From Apiotrichum sp. Y4204 (lineage: Eukaryota; Basidiomycota; Tremellomycetes; Trichosporonales; Trichosporonaceae): a stretch of DNA of 64,000 nt. The DNA is taken from assembly GCA_025531455.1 (NCBI GenBank), contig JAMYHL010000014.1:620001-684000 (forward strand). Reading direction: 5' to 3'. How positions within the stretch are numbered: the stretch's first letter is position 1; each line of letters starts with the position of its first letter. Shown here in pieces: positions 11,479 to 22,066 of this stretch. The position numbers and the translations under genes were made by a program. The notes under the pieces are model-generated. The model was not told the origin of the DNA. It saw only the letters and a program-made list of their open reading frames with translations, and did not search any database.

Positions 11479-12829
11479 TCAGGCGCGCCGAACGAGCGCA
11501 ACTAGGATGAGGTTTCTCCTATGGCCAACCATTTCAATCCCATCGCTTGTGGCATAGTTTCTGATATAGTGATCATCTGCTCCCCAGACTCGAGGCGGTG
11601 TGATCCAGTCTGTGGGCAGGCCGTCAAACTGCGGATCCTTGCGAGCGAACTCGAAGATCACGTCGTCGGGTGGTGCTAGCCAGTCCCACCCTTCACCGTT
11701 AAGTGCGTTGAAACCCCATGGCCATTCGCGATTCTTGAAGCGCTCGCCCTGCATGCGTTTCGCGCGGTTCTTTAAGCGATGCGAGTCCTTGTTATCTTCT
11801 TCCAACGCCTCTTGGTAATCGTCGTCGTTCTCCCAAACGAATGCGATGCGGGGCTCAAGGCCAGCCGCTTTAATGGAGGCCGCCCAGGTGGCATCAGCAT
11901 CGCGGAGGACAGCGTCCTGAACGGATCCGTCGTCGTACTCTTGTTGGAGGGCGAATGCCAACACGCCGCCCTTGGGGAAAAACTCTTTGTCGTTGAGCAT
12001 ACTGCGGAGGAGGGCGACGAGTTTGGGGTCCTCTGCGCCCACGACGTCTGGGGCCGGGGGAGCGTCGAAGATGTCATACGTGACCGTGAAGAGGTGGCCG
12101 TCCGTCACTGGGCGCACTTCAAGCTCACAGTCCGGCAGGAGGAAACACCACTCGAGGGCTGTGCCCTCGCGCGCGTGGGTCCACGGATGAGTGCGCTCCT
12201 CATCCTTTCCGCGAATAGTTATCTCACCTCCCGAAAACTGGGAAGGAAGACACAGCGTGAGGCGTCCGACGTATTTCGCCCGTGACGGGTTCCCGCGAGC
12301 TGGTGACGAGCCGCCGGAAGCGTACGCATCGAGCTGGGTAGGGCGAGCGATGAGCTCCTGCTTCAGCATCATGTACTTCTTGATGTGTCCGAGGATGCCA
12401 CAGGTAAGGACGGGGTCGGCGGAGAACGCAAAGGCGGGAGACTTGAACTCGACGTGGGGGATCTCTGCGAGCTTCTTCTCATCGCCGTCCGCAGAGGGAG
12501 TTCCCAGTGCGCAGGCAATGGCCGCCGCTTTGCGGCTGATCGGGAGACTAGTGGACGAGATCTTGCTGCGGATGTTAGCGACAATCCAAGATGTTAGGCA
12601 CCTACGTAGAATCCCCATCGCTGCGGAAGTACACCGCCAAATCACGCACCTTGGGGGCGGTGAGCGGAACAGAGCCTGAACAGGCCCAGAGTTGTCCGCT
12701 GTTGATAGCAAGGAACGCGCTCTCAAGCTCGGCGAGCTTGTCCATTGTGTTGTTGATGTTTTTGCTCTTCTTGGAGGATGACGAGTCCTCAGAGGACGCG
12801 GGCCGTTTCTTGGATGAGCGGGGAGGCAT
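11479..12829 (-). CDS. 2OG-Fe(II)-oxygenase-like fungal protein
   Basis: Two exons (12829-12606, 12565-11479) give 436 residues. The N-terminus is basic and serine-rich (PPRSSKKRP, SSSKKSK) and could be a nuclear signal. The core has the beta-strand pattern of fungal 2OG-Fe(II) dioxygenase-like proteins: LCLPSQFSGGEITIRG, then ALEWCFLLPDCELEVRPV and HLFTVTYDIF. In the family the second of these is usually a FYSDCEHEV-type segment whose histidine binds iron. Here that position reads ELEV, so the distal metal ligand appears to be replaced by leucine. An acidic stretch (ENDDDYQEALEEDNKD) lies in the C-terminal third. Substrate is unknown. It may be a catalytically altered member or a distant relative. 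Confidence 0.6.
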
Positions 12830-13424
12830 TGTGTGTTAGAGGTTGAGCTTGAAAGTTGTGAGTGAAGAAGACAGGTCATGGCTTCTTATAGACGCGTGTA
12901 CGCGTAGCGTGATGTGGACATGCTGTTCTGGGCGATACACAGCACAATCAATACATGTAGCACAGGGTCATGCACCGCCAGAACAGGTGGCCAAGAGACA
13001 AAGGCGATGGGTGACGCGACTCCCGTCAGGCGCGTCAGTGGTGCGACGCGGTACCTGGTTGCACCGCAAGGAGTAGCACAGTCAGCCAGTTAGGACGCAA
13101 TCATCACGACCGACACCGATATGCCGACACCGTTTTCCCGGCAGGGCAAGAAGAGTCCAGAAACTCCCTTTGGTTGCCGAGCATCGCTAAGTCCCGCACG
13201 TATAACCAAAGAACATCAGTCGAGAAGAACTGGGTCGATCGTTGCAGGTTCTGGACCCAGGCGCTGCGAGGAGGGTTTTGGCGATGCGCGATGTCGCACT
13301 TCCAACCCTGCCAGTCACGAATCCAGCTGCCAACCTCCATTGCCGAGCGACCTTTACCGAGCGATGCCAGCTTTCGACCGCCGCCGGCGCGCGGCGGGGG
13401 ACCCGCCGAGAGCGCGGACATCAT
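12830..13424. promoter_or_regulatory. Upstream region of the oxygenase-like gene
   Basis: Non-coding DNA between the oxygenase-like start and tRNA-Gly. A plus frame opens at 13121 but runs through the tRNA and shows no domain. Several acgcg motifs lie near 12890-12905; their meaning is unknown. Confidence 0.4.
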
Positions 13425-13495
13425 ACATCGTTGGTGAAACGGTATCATGCGTCGTTGCCATCGACGCGGCAGGGGTTCGACTCCCTTACGATGTA
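13425..13495 (+). tRNA. tRNA-Gly (anticodon GCC)
   Basis: The sequence folds as a cloverleaf of 71 bases. Acceptor strands are ACATCGT and ACGATGT (7 pairs), and the discriminator is A. The D arm has TGGT/ATCA as in other fungal tRNA-Gly genes. The anticodon stem is CGTCG/CGACG with loop TTGCCAT. The T arm is AGGGG-TTCGACT-CCCTT with one G-T pair. There is no intron. A T5 run follows at about 13529. The oddity is an A1-U72 first pair instead of the usual G1-C72 of glycine tRNAs. The change is paired on both sides, which argues for a working gene. Confidence 0.72.
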
Positions 13496-13526
13496 GAAGC
13501 TCTCTGGGTTCTTCCAGAGATCGTCT

Positions 13527-13533
13527 TTTTCTT
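13527..13533 (+). terminator. Pol III T-run after tRNA-Gly
   Basis: A ctttttc run lies about 33 bases after the tRNA 3' end. It is the first run of five T and a plausible RNA polymerase III stop. Confidence 0.5.
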
Positions 13534-13845
13534 CATCGGAAGAGTTTATGCAGTGGAAGAGATGAAAGAGACGAGGATAGATGGATGTCGCAGTGTTGAT
13601 TCAGAAGAAACGCGTGATCGGCACTATCAGCGCTTTTGGTGGCTGTGGTGCCTGATTGGCACTGATTTGCGTTCCTCAACTTCTGCACAGACTCCAGGGG
13701 CCAGGATCAGCGTTCCTTGCACTCTCAGACTCTAGAGAATGACTGGACTGCAATCTCACTGCTCCAACATCTCAATCGGCTCCCAATCCTCAAATACCAA
13801 CTCCAGTACTATCCATGCCATATGGTCATTTTATACGTCTGCTAT
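13534..13845. other. Intergenic, tRNA-Gly to CMD-like gene
   Basis: Non-coding DNA on the 3' side of the CMD-like gene. I see no further feature. Confidence 0.4.
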
Positions 13846-15207
13846 TCAGGCCTTGTCCGCCTTGCCCTCGGCCTTCTCCTTGGCCTGCTCCTCGTGCCAC
13901 GACTTGATCGCGGCGTCGCAGACGCGGAAGCTGGATGTCAGCGGTGCTCGGCGCTCCCGTGAAGATGTAATGTTATGTGGACTACTGTCGGCGAGTGCTG
14001 CAGCCTCTACTCCGAACGAGTCCGCTGGTGAGGCAGATTGGCATGGAGCTGGGCCAGCAGCTGGTCCGCCTGTGACCGACAAGGGGAAAGAGCAGTCGTA
14101 GCCACAAGCAGTACTGTCGCTCCTCCAAGAAGGCAAACAGAGAGAGCTACAGTCCGCGGTACGGTCGGCCGTCGCACCCGTCACAGTGTCCGCATAGAGA
14201 CAGAGTGTACTCCGTCCGCTTGAGCATAGAGAGCAACCTCTTAACCCATTGAGCTTTCCACACCAAGCCCATGCTCGTGGCGCTCACGCGCATCACTGCC
14301 AACGTGGCTCCAAATGCAAGAGGTCAAAGGAATAGCGCGGGACCCCCTTGACCCATAACCCACTGATGAGCATAGCTCGCTGCTTGGGAGACAGAAGGAA
14401 ACAAGCGTGGAGGCGGCAAGGGAAGACGCGAGTACGCTAGGCGAGATCACCACTCGTGGAGGAGCGCATAGCTGATCGTCTCGACCCCCTCACGTCAGCC
14501 GCACCACCACCCTTTGAGGCAGCGCCACACCTTCGTCTTGAGTCGCACACACCCAACTTCCCTCATCTCCTCAAATCGACATCCCACAACTGCTCCCCTG
14601 TACTCACGCCTCAAGACCCTTGGGAAAGCCGCCGTACCCCATGACGTGGAGCATCGCCTCGCGGATCTCGACCTCAGTCAGGCCGTTGCGGAGCGCGCCG
14701 CGAACGTGACCCGTCAGCTCCTTCTCGTGGCCACCGATCGCGAGGATGCTGAGCGTTAGATATGACTTGGCAAGGAGCTGAATTGGAGAAGAGTGAGGTC
14801 TGCTTGGTGGTGCAGATGGAGCGCAGGAGTAGTCCAAGCTTCGGCGATTCGGGTCGCGGTCGGTTGTCCGCACTTCACCGATCCACTCCTTCACCAAGTT
14901 GACTCGTCGACAATCCACTATCGTCTTCCAAACCACACCTCAAGGGCACTCACGTAATGACAACAAGCGAGCGGTGCTTGAGCTCAAGCCCCGGCCGGCT
15001 CCAGAGGTTCTCCCACGCATTCTTGGTGACATACTCCTGCGCGGGGCGCATAAAGTCGTTCGAGCCCTTGCTGAGCTGGTTGTCGACATACGCGTCGCCG
15101 AGAACAGTGCGGCGCTGCTTGATTCCGAGGTCGTACAGACATTCATATGCTTCGTCACGCCCCGGGACGTCGGGGGTCTTGTGGGTCGGGATCTCGGGAG
15201 GCGCCAT
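13846..15207 (-). CDS. Carboxymuconolactone decarboxylase family protein
   Basis: Three exons (15207-14954, 14748-14608, 13930-13846) give 159 residues, close to the size of single-domain members. The N-terminal half reads DLGIKQRRTVLGDAYVDNQL and ENLWSRPGLELKHRSLVVIT. The core CMD segment is GGHEKELTGHVRGALRNGL followed by EIREAMLHVMGYGGFPKGLEA, then FRVCDAAIKSW. Bacterial homologues decarboxylate 4-carboxymuconolactone in the beta-ketoadipate pathway. Fungal members often have no proven substrate, and the cysteine pair of the AhpD-type peroxidase subgroup is absent. The two introns are large for this genome (205 and 677 bases). The exon joins restore a normal domain in phase, so I believe them. 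Confidence 0.8.
13931..14607 (-). other. Long intron 2 of the CMD-like gene
   Basis: This 677-base intron has a GTGAGT donor (minus strand) and ends CATCCAG before the last 85-base exon. Most introns in this window are under 60 bases. I looked for a nested RNA or coding gene inside it and did not find one. Confidence 0.6.
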
Positions 15208-15722
15208 TGTGTTTGTGGAGAGTGAGAGATAGTGTGGAGGGGAAATGAGACTTGCCGAGTGAGCTCACCAGTAGACTTGACCTTGACGTTTCTTGCCGAG
15301 TTCTGGCTCTCAGACAGCCGGATCTGACAGTCGGATATGCGCGGAGATGACGGAGGGTCCGGCTCGAGTAATCGGCCGAGTGGGTCGCCAATCAGGCCCT
15401 CACCGCACAGCGACAGTCATCCCAACAATACACCTCTTCAGCATGTGCCCCACAGCGCGACACATGATGTCTACAGCTCCTTGATGCGTAAGAGATATAG
15501 CTTGAATGCATATCCGTGGTACAACTTGGTGGTGAAAACGATCAATGGCAGAGAGCGCTATCAGTTGCCGACGGATGGTTTATCCGCATCTCGGCAATAT
15601 CTCGACCGTCATGTTCGCCCGCCATTCACCCACACGATCAGATACGCGGCAGTTGAAGAGGCCCTACAATGTTTCCCAGAATTCGATTTCGCTCCAGAGA
15701 TAAAAGTACGGACATATATCCT
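15208..15722. promoter_or_regulatory. Upstream region of the CMD-like gene
   Basis: Non-coding DNA between the CMD-like start and the stop of the fused AIG2-PLP gene. I see no clear TATA box or named site. Confidence 0.45.
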
Positions 15723-18099
15723 TCACTTCCCCTCAACGGGCTTGAGGTGCTCGCCGGCAAGGACGCGGTCGCGGATCTTCTCGAAACAGCCCGCGACGTA
15801 GTCAAAGTCCGAGAGCTCGAGCCACACCTGCGCCGAGAAGCGGGCCCACCACGTCTTGTTGTGGAACATCTGAGAGTTAGATTGGTCTCGCCACGCCAAG
15901 ACTATACTCACGGGCGACGCAAAGGTGTCGTAGTCGTAAAGCAGCCTGTCCTCAATGAAACGGTGGATACGCATGAGTTCCTCGACAGTGCCAGTGGTAG
16001 GGAAGCCCGGAAGCTCAATATTGACCTGTTTATCAGAATACGCATAGCACAGTAACTGACCATGCAGGCCGTCAGCTCCCCTTTGTCGTTGTCCATCACC
16101 CGAGTTCCCCATCGCTTCGAGATACGCTTCCCGCCGCTATCTGTGAGCAAAGTACATCACACAGACTCACGCGACGGCCAAAGAGTGGTTGTACGCAATG
16201 ATGCGGTCCTCGCCACCAATGCTCTCGCGGAACTTGATCGTGTCTGGAATGGTGAGGTAGTTCGTGAAGTCACTGGTTCCATTCCACGCAAACATGTTGA
16301 GGAAGTTCCACGGGCGGTTGATCCCTTCCGTGGGATACCTCTCCGATTCGTAGCTCTCTGGCGTGGGGAAAGACGAGCGGATGAGGCGCTGGTTGCGGAA
16401 TGGGACGTACATCAGCGCGCTTGCGCGGTGCCTGGTATGAGCTCCGGACGACAAAATCACTCACGTCATGAGCCACTTGTGGCAGTTTGTTATAAAGAAG
16501 TCGGGGTCGGCCTTCTTCAGATCGACATGGTGCTGGCCAATTGAGTGCGCAGCATCGACAAGCGAGAGCGCGCCGTACTTGTGGCACAGGGCCGTTACCT
16601 CCTGCCAGGGGTACAGCACACCCGGAAGGGACGCGATCGAGTCAATGACGACCATGCGAACGCGCTCTTTGTCGTTCAGGCCCGTGGCGACAGCAGGCGC
16701 ATCCCCGCCGCGCACGTTGGAAGTGGGCTTGTTGTACTTGGCCAGCACCTCCTCAGTCTTCTTGATGATCTCAGAGTGGTAGCACGGGAACTCGACGACG
16801 ATAATCTCGAGCTTAATACCGGGGTTACGGTCGCAGAAGCACTTCATGGTCTGCGAGACTGCATTGTAGGTTGTTGCGTCTGGGATGAGTTGGGAACTTT
16901 GCAAGGCTAACTCACAGACGACAATGACATCGCCATCCTTCCAGTCAATGTTCACCGTCACGGTGTTGACACCATGAGTTGCGTTCGGAATGAGCACAAC
17001 CTCGTCCGTCTCGGCGTTGAGAAACGGAGCGAGCTGCTCACGGATCTCGATCATCCTCTTGCCTAGTGTCCGACGCATGAAGATGTCGATGCGCCCCTCC
17101 ATCTCCTCTGAAAGCTTTCGCTTCGCTTCAAGAACGGGAAGCGGAGGAGAGCCATAGGATCCTGTTGTCAGAATACCATCACTTCCAAAAGATAGTTGTA
17201 GCCATACCGTGGTTCATGTTGACATCTGTTGTCAGCTGCGGGTCACGGCGACCGACTCACACTCTGGCGCGAACGGCCAGTACTTCTTCATCCCATGGCC
17301 AAACTTTGGGAACCCGTCCACCTTCTTTCCCACGAGTCCATCCTCATTAGTCTCTAGGCCCCGCGCGGCCTCGACAGTTGCGAATTCGTCGTGTTTCACC
17401 GTCGCCCAAGCCTCAGCCTTGTCGCGGACAAACTCGTCAAAGCTGCGTGTCAGACTGCCCGCCATTGGCGCCTACCTCCACACGCGAGGTTCGAGACGCT
17501 CGAGAAGCCCAGACCAAACGTAAACATTGGCAGTCGTGGTTCCTGTAGGCTTCTCCTTGCGGTTTAGCGAGACATCGTCCTTTGAGTGTGGCGTGCCCAG
17601 GGTTGTCATCGTGGCAGTCACACGGGCGTATTCCTTGAACGTCAGAAACAATACTCGAAGCACACGCACGTCGCCTTCAAAGACGTCAAGCAGTTGCATG
17701 TCCCTCCTGTTCAGACCGGAGATAACAGTTCCGCGGGTACTGCGGTCGTCCTCGCTCAGCTGGCTGTTGGTTAGAGCTAGGTCAGGTCCTTCTATGCAGC
17801 TCACCCAACGTCAGGCCCAAGCAGCTCGCGGAGCCCGCGTTCGTCAGTGATGCCAGGATAGTCCTCGCCCTTGACATGATGACGGGTATATCCCTATATG
17901 GGTCAGTGTCAACTCTACAAGTTCTGTCCTCACGGGAAGAATGGCATCTTGGAAGGTGAGGTCCGCAATCTCGCGGCCGAGCACGCGTGCAAGAATCGCG
18001 GGCACGGCGAGCGTGCCATACGCAAAGACTACCAGTCAGTCCTGTCAGCATATGGATCAGCTTACGCTGGAAGGATTCGGCGTGGTCCGCGGACGGCAT
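15723..18099 (-). CDS. Fused AIG2-like cyclotransferase + class-V PLP enzyme
   Basis: Thirteen exons on the minus strand (18099-18066, 18028-17934, 17893-17805, 17763-17670, 17633-17476, 17442-17261, 17225-17208, 17161-16916, 16879-16465, 16431-16171, 16136-16061, 16025-15912, 15869-15723) give 642 residues in one frame. Residues about 12-170 form an AIG2/GGACT fold: FAYGTLAVPAIL (the YGTL loop), GYTRHHVKGEDYPGI, GLNRRDMQLLDVFEGDEYAR with the catalytic-position Glu, ANVYVW, and the family C-terminus LEPRVWSFDEFVRDK. From about residue 217 a class-V aminotransferase-fold enzyme begins: YVNMNHGSYGSPPLPV, LVDAAHSIGQHHVDL, and FFITNCHKW with the PLP lysine near residue 439. It resembles isopenicillin-epimerase-like and ergothioneine C-S lyase (Egt2) proteins. 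If the intron 17475-17443 were retained, a stop at 17472 would end the first domain six bases before an ATG at 17465. Substrate unknown. Confidence 0.78.
17208..17225 (-). other. 18-base microexon of the PLP domain
   Basis: This tiny exon encodes most of the conserved YVNMNHG segment of the PLP enzyme. It has a 35-base intron upstream and a 46-base intron downstream. Without it the frame breaks. The in-phase fit and the family motif support it. Confidence 0.8.
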
Positions 18100-18725
18100 G
18101 TCGCTACAGTATCAGTAAGAGTAGACAGCGCAATGATGCAGCAATCTCACATCGATGGTGGTTTATAAGCCTGTCTGGATCGTGAGTCCGAGCGTCCAAG
18201 ACATCCAGAATAGCACAACGCTGCCCACACTCTGCTTACTATGCTCGTTGGTCGTCGACTCAAAGAATATCAGCGCCCCAAAACGCCTCCCAAAGGTGTA
18301 ATCACGCTGTAAGCCGGTGCTTGATCCGTGCTCGACTCGAAAGAGTCGGGGATTGTCAAAGCGAAGTGATCGCCGGACTGTCTGGCCCGGCACTTGCCGG
18401 ATCGGCTCGGCCATCTTGATCCTTGATCTTGACTCAAGGTGAGACACCGATGTAGCGGAGCCCCACAAGAGTACCCCAGCAGTCGAGTTCATGACCTCAT
18501 CCACAGCAAGTGCCACACTCGTCCTGTCCGTATTGCCGGCGAGGGACTCCACGCGATCCTCACGCGCCACCACCAGCCCTGATCACGTGATTTGTTGATA
18601 TGCGCATGCGCGTTGCAGTGACGACGCTGACTGTTCCAGCGACAACTCGATGCTCGATGGTCTCTCGACTTCTATCAACACCTCCATCAACAACAGCAAC
18701 AACCACCTCTTACCAACAGCCCACA
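18100..18725. promoter_or_regulatory. Divergent promoter region, AIG2-PLP/RPN2
   Basis: Non-coding DNA between divergent starts. The RPN2 side carries a CAACA-rich leader (18680-18720). I found no RPN4-type PACE element (GGTGGCAAA) on either strand. Confidence 0.45.
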
Positions 18726-21700
18726 ATGCCCGTGGCTACCGTAACCACGAGCGCAGGTACGTCGCATCGGCCACAGAGATTCCGTGTGCAGCTCCACTAA
18801 CATATCAGCGGGTTCCCTCGCCCTTCTCAAGGACGAGGACCGCGACGTTCGCGTCTACGCTCTCCAGTTCCTGCTCTCGATCGTGCCGCAGTTCTGGGCC
18901 GAGATCAGTGAAGAGCTTCCTTACATGTGAGTTATTTTAGGCGCTTCTGAACTAACTCTCAGCGAGTCGCTTGCGGACCCGCAGTTCTCCCCGCTCCCCG
19001 TCGAGTCGCGTCCGCTCGCTGCCCTCCTCTGCTCAAAGGTGTTCTTCTACCTCGGCGAGCGGGACGAGGCTGTCGAGTTTGCGCTTCGCGCGGGATCCGT
19101 GTTCGAAAACGAGCCCTACGCTGAGTTCAAGGAGACGATTATTGCTGGCTGCATCGACCGCGCTATCGCCAACACCGAGAAGGGCGAGGAGGTCGACCCT
19201 CGGCTTGAGGAGATTGTCGAGGGCGTGATCCGCAATGGGTCGTCTGAGGGCGCCAAGCTCGTGAGTCGGGATGTCTGTTCGGGTTTCTGACATTCAGGCC
19301 ATTGGTCTCTCCCTCTCGCTCCGCCGTCTCAAACTCATCGAGGCCGTCTACACCAACTCCCGCGCACCTGACCCCAGCTCGTCATCCGGAGCTGTCCACG
19401 ACGAAGGCCTCCTCCGCTACATCCTTTCCGAGGCGGTCGGTGGCGCTGCCGGTAGCGACGCGTGGCCTGACTCGTTCCGCCGCGACCTCTTCCAGCTGCT
19501 TCTCAAGCTGTTCAAGCTCTCAGCCAACGCGGACTACAACGCCATTACCCAGATTTGGGCTCAGCTCGATGACGCCGAGGCATGCGGTGACGGCATGGTC
19601 GACCTTATCGAGAAGGGTGGTGACCGCGGGCGTCTTGAGGCGTACCAGATTGCCTTTGACGTTACCCAGATGGCGCCCCAGAGCTTCCTCGAGCGCCTGC
19701 GCGCTAAGCTTGCAGAGCGTGGATGGGGTCCGGAGGGAACAGCAGGGACCGAGGAGGAGCGTACGTTCATCGAGGAGATTCTCAACGGTTCCCGGACGGC
19801 CGAGCTGTACATCAACTTCCTGAAGAAGAACAACCACACCGAAATGTCCATCCTCAAGGTCACAAAGGAGAGCCTCGAGGACCGCTACTCTATCTACCAC
19901 TCGGCCATCACCTTCACCAACGCGTACGCACACTGCGGCACCACTTCCGACCAGTTCCTCCGCGAGAACCTCGACTGGCTGGGCAGGGCATCCAACTGGG
20001 CCAAGTTCTCGGCCACCGCTGCTCTCGGTCTCATCCACCGCGGGTCGTACATCAACGGTGTCCGCGTCGTCAAGCCCTACCTTCCCGGAGGCTCCGCTCC
20101 TTCCAAGTTCTCTGAAGGTGGTGCTCTCTTCGCTCTCGGTCTCATCTACACTGGAAGGAAGGAGGGTGCCGAGAAGGAGCTCCGCAAGGGTCTCTCTGAG
20201 GTCAACGACCCCATCGTCCAGCACGGTGCCGCTCTTGGACTTGGTGTCTCCGCCCTGGCTACTGGTGACGAGGACATCTACGACGAGCTCAAGAACACGC
20301 TCTTCCAGGACAATGCGACGTCCTCGGAGGCCGCTGGTTACGCCATGGGCCTGGTCATGCTTGGTCAGCCCAACGAGCGTATCCTTGATGAGATGATCTC
20401 GTACGCTGGCGAGACCCAGCATGAGAAGATTGTCCGTGGTGTCGCTATCGGTGTCGCTCTTACCATGTACGGCAAGCGTGATGGTGCTGCGGAGGTTCTG
20501 GAGAAGTTCACCAAGAGCAACGTAAGTTTTACTGTGAGAAGCGGTCAACTAACAAACAGGACGCAATTATCCGTTATGGCGGCATGTTTGTTTACGCCCT
20601 CGCGTACGTCGGTACTGGCGACAACAAGGTCATCAAGCAGCTCCTCCACTTTGCCGTCTCAGACGTCAACGATGATGTCCGCCGCGCAGCTGTAATTGCC
20701 CTCGGTTTCGTCCTGTTCCGCAACCACACCCAGGTCCCCCGTGTTGTGCAGCTGCTCGCCGAGAGCTACAACCCGCATGTCCGTCACGGTGCCACTCTTG
20801 CGCTTGGTATCTCGTGTGCGGGCACTGGTCTCGAGGCCGCCATCGACCTTCTTGAGCCCATGACCCACGACCCCGTCGACTTTGTCCGCCAGGGTGCCTA
20901 CATTGCACTTGCCATGATTCTCATCCAGCAGACCGAGGCGCAGGCTCCCAAGGTCACCCAGATCCGTGAACTGTTTGCCAAGGTCGTTGCGGAGAAGCAC
21001 GAGGACCCGATGGCACGCTTCGGTGCATCCCTTGCACAGGGCATTATCGACGCTGGTGGCCGCAACATGACCATCTCGCTCGCCACTCGTGCCGGAACAC
21101 CCGACATGAAGGCCATCGTCGGTATGGCCCTCTTCGTCCAGTTCTGGTACTGGTTCCCGCTCGCCCACTTCCTCGGTCTCACCTTTGCCCCCACAACGAT
21201 CATCGCGCTGGATGGCAAGGGCCGTATCCCCAAGGTCGACTTTGTCTCGTGGGCCAAGCCCAGCATGTTCGACTACCCGGCCAGCGTCAAGCCTGTGACT
21301 GAGGAGAAGAAGAAGAAGGCCAAGGCCGCCGTCCTCTCCACGACCGCCAAGGCGCAGGCGCGCGCCAAGTCCAAAAAGGCAGAACAGGGCGAGGCGATGG
21401 ACGTCGACGACAAGGACGAGGACAAGGACCTCGCCGCCAAGGATAAGGATGCCGAGAAGGAGAAGGACAAGAAGGAGGCTGCCCAGAGCATCGTTCCCAA
21501 CATGACGCGCGTCACCCCCACCCAGCTCCCCTTCATCACCGGACCGTACGACCCGATCCCCACGCCGGAGCCCACCGCCTCGACCTCGGCCACACCCCCC
21601 ACTCTCCAGCCCAAGAAGGGACGGTATTCGCCTGTCCGGTCTGTGGGCGATGCCGCGGCCTACGCGAGTGGAAAGCCTGCCGATGGCCGTACACGCGTGG

Positions 21701-21915
21701 GATGGAGTGGAAACATTCTGCTCCTTGCCGACTCGTCGGACGCCGAGGGAGAGTACATTGAGCTTGACGCGTCTCTCTGGCCGCGTGGCGTGCAGGACGC
21801 TGAGCCCGAGACTGCTACCCCGGCCGCTGCTGCCGCCGCTGCCCCGAGCAGCACAAATGACATGGACTGGGATGGTGCCATGCCGCCTGCGTTCGAGTAC
21901 GAGTTTGAGGACTAG
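18726..21915 (+). CDS. RPN2: 26S proteasome regulatory subunit Rpn2
   Basis: Five exons (18726-18756, 18809-18926, 18963-19260, 19298-20521, 20560-21915) give 1008 residues, the expected size. The N-terminal helical solenoid is followed by PC repeats, seen as [49 protein letters not shown] and [17 protein letters not shown] lysine/acid-rich linker ([15 protein letters not shown], then [16 protein letters not shown]) precedes the last domain. The C-terminus is acidic ([10 protein letters not shown]). Rpn2 is the large scaffold of the 19S base that binds Rpn13 and Rpn1-type partners; the proline-rich C-terminal tail is the known Rpn13-binding region. The first exon is 31 bases and encodes only ten codons. 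GCN2 converges 151 bases downstream. Confidence 0.95.
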
Positions 21916-22066
21916 AGAATGTAGAATAGTAGTGAGCAGCACATTTATGCATTTGTTGGAAGAATTTGTCTATTCACAGGAGATATTGTAGCATGGCAAG
22001 CGCATTCTACATAAGTATGAACGAAGCGAGTGGTGCACATTGTTTCTATCTATATGGGTTCAATGG

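Noticed and set aside
13121..13735. Plus-strand frame of 204 codons
   Set aside because: It runs straight through the tRNA-Gly gene and has no recognisable segment.
15723..17465. Separate aminotransferase gene starting at 17465
   Set aside because: Possible, but it leaves only six bases to the preceding stop and truncates the AIG2 C-terminus; the spliced fusion explains both better. Kept as an alternative.
17634..17669. Reading the 36-base segment as coding in the AIG2 domain
   Set aside because: It is a multiple of three and open, but it splits the FEGDEYAR motif and has a GTGCGT donor, CTGAC branch and AAG acceptor, so it is an intron.
20659..21942. 427-codon minus frame antisense to RPN2
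   Set aside because: Shadow of the last RPN2 exon; no domain of its own.
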